From positions 1 to 64,000 of the forward strand of contig JAQSDX010000005.1 of the NCBI GenBank assembly GCA_029946125.1: DNA of 64,000 nucleotides, given 5' to 3'. The notes below the pieces were generated by a model, which saw only the letters and a list, made by a program, of their open reading frames with translations, searched no databases and was not told where the DNA came from. The translations under genes and the position numbers were made by a program. Shown in pieces: positions 59,960-64,000 of the stretch (position 1 is the stretch's first letter; the number at the start of each line of letters is the position of its first letter). This stretch comes from Candidatus Methylobacter titanis. Its GTDB lineage: Bacteria; Pseudomonadota; Gammaproteobacteria; Methylococcales; Methylomonadaceae.

Positions 59960-60841
59960 TTATCGCGAGGTCATACCCGATTCATCAGAAAATTTCCAAA
60001 CCCGGGTAATGACCAAAACATCGAGCTCTTTCAGCAAGTCGGCAGGTAACGGTGCAAATGGCGCGCTCATACGAACAATTCTTTTAGCAGCCTCATCCAA
60101 TGCCGGATTTCCCGACGACTGGTTGATGCGTATGCTGTAAATGCTGCCGTCGGCTTTAATGCCGACATCCATGGTTAAGATGCCGGAAAAGTTTTTCTTG
60201 ATGGCCACTTCCGGGTAATTAAGATTGCCGGTACGCTCCACCTTAGATTCCCAATCTTTCATGTATTGGGCGGCCACATATTTATGGGCGCTCACCGAGT
60301 TGACAAATTTTATCTTAGTTTGCTCGGCACTTTGCTGGTTTAGCCTGATTTCGGTACCCAATTGCGCAATTTGTTGCTGTAGCAACTCAGGCGACAATTG
60401 TGGATGCTTTTCAGCCGGGTGCTTTGTATCCGGCTTGCTTGCAGTAACGATTTTCTTTTCTGCCTTTTTTTGAGTGATCAGTTTTTTCGCTACTTTAGGC
60501 TCGCTGTGTTCCGCTACGCTCTTTTTTAGCTGTTTGGGCTGGTTTTTGCCCTGGCTGGGCAGTTGTTGTGGCGGCGGCTGTTTCGGCTTCTTACTTTGTT
60601 CGCCAGCGCCCAGCTGATTTTCCGGCGCTAAAAACGTCGCCTTTTCAGGCACTTTTGGTGTCGGTATATTGACGAGGGTAATATCGATAGCACGGCTGAC
60701 TTGCGCCGGCTGCGGCGCGGTGAAATTAATGCCCAGTCCGATAACAACATGAATGACCGTCGCTACAAATAAGGCAATCAATAATGAATCATTGGTAGAC
60801 AGCTCTGCAGGTGGATCAAATATTGGCTGATGTGTGCTCAT
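59960..60841 (-). CDS. TonB family energy transducer
   Basis: A 293-residue protein with an N-terminal membrane anchor (LLIALFVATVIHVVIGLGI), a long proline/lysine/glutamine-rich periplasmic linker (about 60-150), and a C-terminal TonB domain (GILTMDVGIKADGSIYSIRI, FAPLPADLLKELDVLVITRVWKF). It transmits proton-motive force to outer-membrane receptors. It follows gshB, as in Pseudomonas-type clusters, but no exbBD is nearby. ATG 60841 (MSTHQ) preferred to 60850. Confidence 0.9.
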   Translation of the reverse strand: MSTHQPIFDPPAELSTNDSLLIALFVATVIHVVIGLGINFTAPQPAQVSRAIDITLVNIPTPKVPEKATFLAPENQLGAGEQSKKPKQPPPQQLPSQGKNQPKQLKKSVAEHSEPKVAKKLITQKKAEKKIVTASKPDTKHPAEKHPQLSPELLQQQIAQLGTEIRLNQQSAEQTKIKFVNSVSAHKYVAAQYMKDWESKVERTGNLNYPEVAIKKNFSGILTMDVGIKADGSIYSIRINQSSGNPALDEAAKRIVRMSAPFAPLPADLLKELDVLVITRVWKFSDESGMTSR

Positions 60842-60846
60842 TATCA

Positions 60847-61836
60847 TCATGGATGGTGTGTATGCCGCAAACCTGCCGGGAGCAGGTGCGGCAGCAGGAC
60901 GGTTTCAATATGGTCCATCAGTTGACCGCAAATATTCAAGCCAAACTGGCGATCCAGTTCCTGAACGCAAGTGGGACTGGTCACATTAATTTCGGTCAGC
61001 GTATCGCCAATCACATCGATCCCGACAAAAACCAGGCCTTTTTCCCGTAATGTAGGTCCGACCTGGCCCGCAATCCAGCGATCTCGCTCGGTGAGTTCCC
61101 GGCCTTCGGCCCGCCCGCCCGCCGCCAAATTGCCGCGGGTTTCGCCTTGTGCAGGGATGCGCGCCAGAGAGTAGGGTATGACCTCGCCATTAACCAGCAA
61201 TATCCGTTTATCGCCGTCTACAATTTGCGGCAGATACTTTTGCGCCATCACATAGCGACTGTTGTACTGGGTCATGGTTTCCAGAATCACGCTAAGATTG
61301 GGATCGTTTTGGCGCAAATGGAAAATAGAAGTACCGCCCATGCCATCCAGCGGTTTTAAAATAATTTCGCCTTGCTCCAGCAAAAAACGCCTGATTCTGG
61401 CTGGCTCTCTAGCGACTAAAGTCTCAGCGCAACACTGCGGAAACCATGCGGTAAAAAGCTTTTCATTGGCATCCCGCAACGACTGCGGTTTGTTAACCAC
61501 ATAAACACCCATACTTTCCGCGCGTTCCAGCAAATAGGTGGCATAAATATATTCCTGATCGAAAGGAGGGTCCTTGCGCATCATAATTACGTCCAGCTGA
61601 TCCAAAGGAATGTCCTGCTCGGCCGTAAACTCGTGCCAGCTTTTTTCATCTCGCTGAACTTTAATCGTTCGTGTTCTGGCATAAGCTCTGCCGTTTCTCA
61701 GGAATAAATCGTTGAGCTCCATATAATGCAGCTCCCAGCCTCGAGCCTGTGCTTCAAGTAACATTGCAAAACTGGTGTCTTTTTTTATGTTGATATGGTC
61801 TATGGAGTCCATGACCATGCCGAGTTTAATGGGCAT
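60847..61836 (-). CDS. gshB: Glutathione synthetase with a repeat-encoded C-terminus
   Basis: GshB joins gamma-glutamylcysteine and glycine with ATP. The 329-residue ATP-grasp protein shows IKLGMVMDSIDHINIKKDTS, the ATP-grasp segment LKPLDGMGGTSIFHL and GRAEGRELTERDRWIA. ATG 61836, with AGGA 9 bp upstream. The last residues, LLPAGLRHTHHP and stop, come from a repeat A copy (60851-60886), where the normal family C-terminus would continue or end differently. It precedes tonB by 5 bp. Confidence 0.94.
   Translation of the reverse strand: MPIKLGMVMDSIDHINIKKDTSFAMLLEAQARGWELHYMELNDLFLRNGRAYARTRTIKVQRDEKSWHEFTAEQDIPLDQLDVIMMRKDPPFDQEYIYATYLLERAESMGVYVVNKPQSLRDANEKLFTAWFPQCCAETLVAREPARIRRFLLEQGEIILKPLDGMGGTSIFHLRQNDPNLSVILETMTQYNSRYVMAQKYLPQIVDGDKRILLVNGEVIPYSLARIPAQGETRGNLAAGGRAEGRELTERDRWIAGQVGPTLREKGLVFVGIDVIGDTLTEINVTSPTCVQELDRQFGLNICGQLMDHIETVLLPHLLPAGLRHTHHP
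60851..60886 (-). repeat. Dispersed repeat A copy forming the end of gshB
   Basis: Minus strand stem CCTGC-TCCCG-GCAGG (60886-60872), then TTTGCGGCATACACACCATCC. The copy is cut short where the CCCTGGCGAT of the other copies would follow; instead ATGATGATAATG begins, supplying the gshB stop and tonB start. Same family as 39292, 57222 and 59245. Confidence 0.82.
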
Positions 61837-61942
61837 ATTTTTTCCTGGTAATTGTTTGAGTCGCAAGGCTAAAGGCTAAAAAATGAGGCATCTTTTGCCC
61901 TTCGTCTTGCGCCTTTTATCGTATTCATTTTATAGATTCTTA

Positions 61943-61971
61943 TTTACCTTGGAAAGAATTTTTGGTATAAA
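61943..61971 (+). promoter_or_regulatory. Probable promoter of rpmB-rpmG
   Basis: TTTACC (61943-61948) and TATAAA (61966-61971) are 17 bp apart. The -35 is weak but the spacing and -10 are good; it is 44 bp ahead of the rpmB ATG. Confidence 0.55.
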
Positions 61972-62014
61972 GCTCGGCTAACTTTTGAATTTAGGCACGC
62001 ATTAGGGGTTAATC

Positions 62015-62251
62015 ATGTCCAAAGTATGTCAAGTAACAGGCAAACGCCCGGTTACAGGTAATAACGTTTCACACGCTAACAACAGAACTAAAAGACGCTT
62101 TTGTCCGAATCTGCAACATCACAGATTCTGGGTAGAAAGCGAAAATCGCTGGGTTCGCCTCAGAATTTCCACCAAAGGTATGCGTATCATTGACAAAAAT
62201 GGCATTGATGCTGTTCTTGCCGACTTGCGTAAATCTGGCTATAACGCTTAA
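62015..62251 (+). CDS. rpmB: 50S ribosomal protein L28
   Basis: A 78-residue protein beginning [21 protein letters not shown], the standard L28 start, with the basic [12 protein letters not shown] segment. It binds 23S rRNA. Followed by rpmG 14 bp downstream, the common rpmBG pair. Confidence 0.98.
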   Translation: MSKVCQVTGKRPVTGNNVSHANNRTKRRFCPNLQHHRFWVESENRWVRLRISTKGMRIIDKNGIDAVLADLRKSGYNA

Positions 62252-62265
62252 AAGAGGATAGAAAA

Positions 62266-62421
62266 ATGCGCGATAAAATTAAATTGGTTTCTAGCGAAGG
62301 CACCGGGCACTTTTATACCACTACAAAAAACAAACGGACTATGCCCGAAAAAATGGAGATCAAGAAATTTGATCCTGTGGTTCGTAAATACGTTATTTAT
62401 AAAGAAGCTAAAATCAAATAA
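62266..62421 (+). CDS. rpmG: 50S ribosomal protein L33
   Basis: A 51-residue protein, [20 protein letters not shown] and then [17 protein letters not shown] (landmarks), ending KEAKIK. It lacks the CxxC zinc pairs of the zinc-binding L33 form, so it is the zinc-independent type. AGAGG precedes the ATG. Confidence 0.96.
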   Translation: MRDKIKLVSSEGTGHFYTTTKNKRTMPEKMEIKKFDPVVRKYVIYKEAKIK

Positions 62422-62559
62422 TTAGTTGATTTAAACGCTCTTTTCCGGCTTGTACTCCACGAGCGCAAGCCACGCGTAGCATGGCCCGACGTCAGTAATT
62501 TTGACTGTCGGGTTAGGTTGCCGCATTTTTCCCTGCGGACAAAGCTCACCTGTCCGACC

Positions 62560-63927
62560 TCACACTTGCTTTAGTTTATCCAGCACCTGGGTTAACTTCT
62601 CCACTTGCTTGTGCAATACTCGACATTGCTTTTCAGCATTTTGCCGGTCAAATTCCAGCTTCATACACTTATCATTAAGCTGTTGGTTGGTATTTTTCAG
62701 CGCTTCATTTTCCACTTTAAGCGTGTTGACTTGATCTTCGAGGATACTAACAGAGGCGTTTGCTGACGACTGTATTGATGAAGACGCCGTTGCCGAATTA
62801 TCGACAGCTTGTTTTTGATCACTTTGTTGATCAGAGCTTTCCGGGTCAGCATCAGCAGAAATAGGCGCTTCATTTTCCGGTTTAGGCGCAAGACTTTCCA
62901 TCCCGCCTCTCAAAATCATGGCTTCGATCTTATGCCTGAGCAGTAAAAATGCGGCCGCCTCGCTAATCTTGCCATCTCGACAAACAACAATGACAAGCTT
63001 TTCATGGCTTAAGGTTTTAAGCTGTATTCTTAAGGAGAAAAAAGGCGCATTGATGCTGCCGTCAAGATGTTGAGCGTCATATTCATCCTGCGAGCGGACA
63101 TCCAACAAAACAGCGCCTTTTATTATCGCCGCCTGCATTTCCGCATAATCAATAAACTTTAAACAGGGCTCTTTTATTAACGATACAAATTGTTTTTTGT
63201 CCAAGCGTAACAAAGTAATATCGGTCGCTGCCGTAATCGTTACGTTTCTGGGCGCGCCGGAAAGCAATGAGTCTTCGCCAAAAGTGTCACCGTTTGCCAG
63301 CTGAGCTAATGTAATCTCTTTGGCATTAGGTGATGGTTTACGCGTTAACAGGCATCGTCCATTTTTAATCAGGTAATAATAATCTCCTGTGCCGCCTTGC
63401 TCGAGGATGTGCTCGCCCTTTTTATAATAAATGGCCTCCAAACTCATCAATATTTTTTGTAAATTGGCGGGGGGGAGACGTTGGAAAATAGGCGATCTCA
63501 ATAACGCTGTCATCCAATCTTCTGGATCATCTTTAGTCTCGTCAATGACCATGTAACTGTGGTTCTCTTGGTAAGCAATAGGAAGGGGATTATTAACAAT
63601 ATCAGTGTGCAGGCGCAAGAAACGTACTTTTCCGTTCGCGACTGCGTCAATTTTTTTTGGGATCTGGTGTGCCAATGCAAACTTCGCAGAATCGCTACTT
63701 GCGGCAATCACCTCGACAACCAACCCGGCTGCCTGAAGCGTAACCTCGCCACTTAGCAGATAAACAAAATGGGGGGCTATATCGCCTTTTTTAAACAAGA
63801 AACCGTCCTGAGCTTCTTCGACAGTCATTTCAGCGCATAACGCAGCAAACTGAACGCCCGGTAGGGTTGCGAGCGGAATTAGCTTGCGAATAATCAGTCC
63901 ATCTTCAGAATTGATGTCTACGGCCAT
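62560..63927 (-). CDS. Cyclic nucleotide-binding and rhodanese domain protein
   Basis: A 455-residue protein. An N-terminal cNMP-binding-like domain (about 20-110) appears degenerate; a second, complete one follows (about 145-240; HILEQGGTGDYYYLIKNGRC, GDTFGEDSLLSGAPRNVTI). A rhodanese domain (about 255-340) contains the Cys loop VVCRDGK and the DVRSQDEYDAQHLDGSINAP start. The C-terminus is a low-complexity linker (SSDQQSDQK) and a coiled coil (about 400-455). No output domain for DNA binding, so a sensor or scaffold role is inferred. Next to rpmBG by chance. Confidence 0.85.
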   Translation of the reverse strand: MAVDINSEDGLIIRKLIPLATLPGVQFAALCAEMTVEEAQDGFLFKKGDIAPHFVYLLSGEVTLQAAGLVVEVIAASSDSAKFALAHQIPKKIDAVANGKVRFLRLHTDIVNNPLPIAYQENHSYMVIDETKDDPEDWMTALLRSPIFQRLPPANLQKILMSLEAIYYKKGEHILEQGGTGDYYYLIKNGRCLLTRKPSPNAKEITLAQLANGDTFGEDSLLSGAPRNVTITAATDITLLRLDKKQFVSLIKEPCLKFIDYAEMQAAIIKGAVLLDVRSQDEYDAQHLDGSINAPFFSLRIQLKTLSHEKLVIVVCRDGKISEAAAFLLLRHKIEAMILRGGMESLAPKPENEAPISADADPESSDQQSDQKQAVDNSATASSSIQSSANASVSILEDQVNTLKVENEALKNTNQQLNDKCMKLEFDRQNAEKQCRVLHKQVEKLTQVLDKLKQV

Positions 63928-64000
63928 TTGAATATTCTATGCAAGATCAGCGTTAAATGACAGTGTTGATTGTTTAAAAAACTACTTTAACACACCTTGT

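Overview
The window looks like the chromosome of a gammaproteobacterium, most plausibly a methanotroph of the order Methylococcales. The basis is gene content and order: a gshB-tonB-yqgE-ruvX-pyrR-pyrB-pyrC' cluster in the Pseudomonas-like order, tesA-ybbA-ybbP, rplU-rpmA-obgE-proB, and ectABCD. Base composition is moderate (about 45-50% GC by eye) with AT-rich intergenic DNA. No methane-oxidation gene is present, so the order is an inference. No rRNA, tRNA or CRISPR array was recognised, and no intact transposase.

Layout. 1-790: debris, namely a truncated membrane-protein start, a twice-frameshifted IS630-type transposase remnant and an IS605-end-like hairpin. 792-7523 (minus): the phosphate operon pstS-pstC-pstA-pstB-phoU behind a good Pho box. 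A CYTH/CHAD-type gene diverges from it (7781-9322). 9.6-16.2 kb: a BON lipoprotein, a small gene interrupted in frame by a dispersed repeat, a Lon-family protease, an aldo/keto reductase, a zinc alcohol dehydrogenase and two small unknowns. 16.2-22.3 kb: ispB against rplU-rpmA-obgE-proB, then rpsT and murJ. 22.3-31 kb: a stand-alone M41-like metallopeptidase, purC, pilT diverging from yggS, a fumarylacetoacetase-family enzyme, rpe, trpE-trpG and a DUF4160/DUF2442 pair. 31.2-45.8 kb: a 1387-residue envelope protein, nfeD-qmcA, a membrane-anchored methyltransferase-like protein, a GlcG-like protein, tesA diverging from ybbA-ybbP, a glycine-zipper lipoprotein, trmN6, a DksA-type zinc-finger protein and ompH. 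46.5-50 kb: ectoine and hydroxyectoine synthesis (ectABCD). 50-54.6 kb: an SDR plus an SPL-family radical SAM protein, proC-yggT with a frameshifted yggU, and a DUF4124 protein. 54.8-61.8 kb (minus): argB and the pyrimidine/gshB cluster. 62.0-64.0 kb: rpmB-rpmG and a cNMP-binding/rhodanese protein.

Most of this is housekeeping DNA. The most unusual signal is a family of short dispersed repeats that sit inside or at the ends of conserved genes. One family has a 5-bp stem, a 5-nt loop, and a conserved 24-bp motif that recurs every 51 bp (17 codons). It lies in frame in the N-terminus of YbbA and the C-terminus of PyrB, supplies the last residues of GshB, and also sits between ruvX and yqgE. Its stem bases change in a compensatory way between copies, which suggests that the hairpin itself is under selection. 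A second family interrupts a small ORF at 10.1 kb and recurs at 31.1 and 54.8 kb. A REP-like inverted pair supplies the stop codon of pyrC'. No mobilising enzyme for any of them is encoded here.

All calls were made by reading the sequence and recalling families; no search was run. Start codons were moved from the longest ORF where a ribosome-binding site or the usual family N-terminus supported it.
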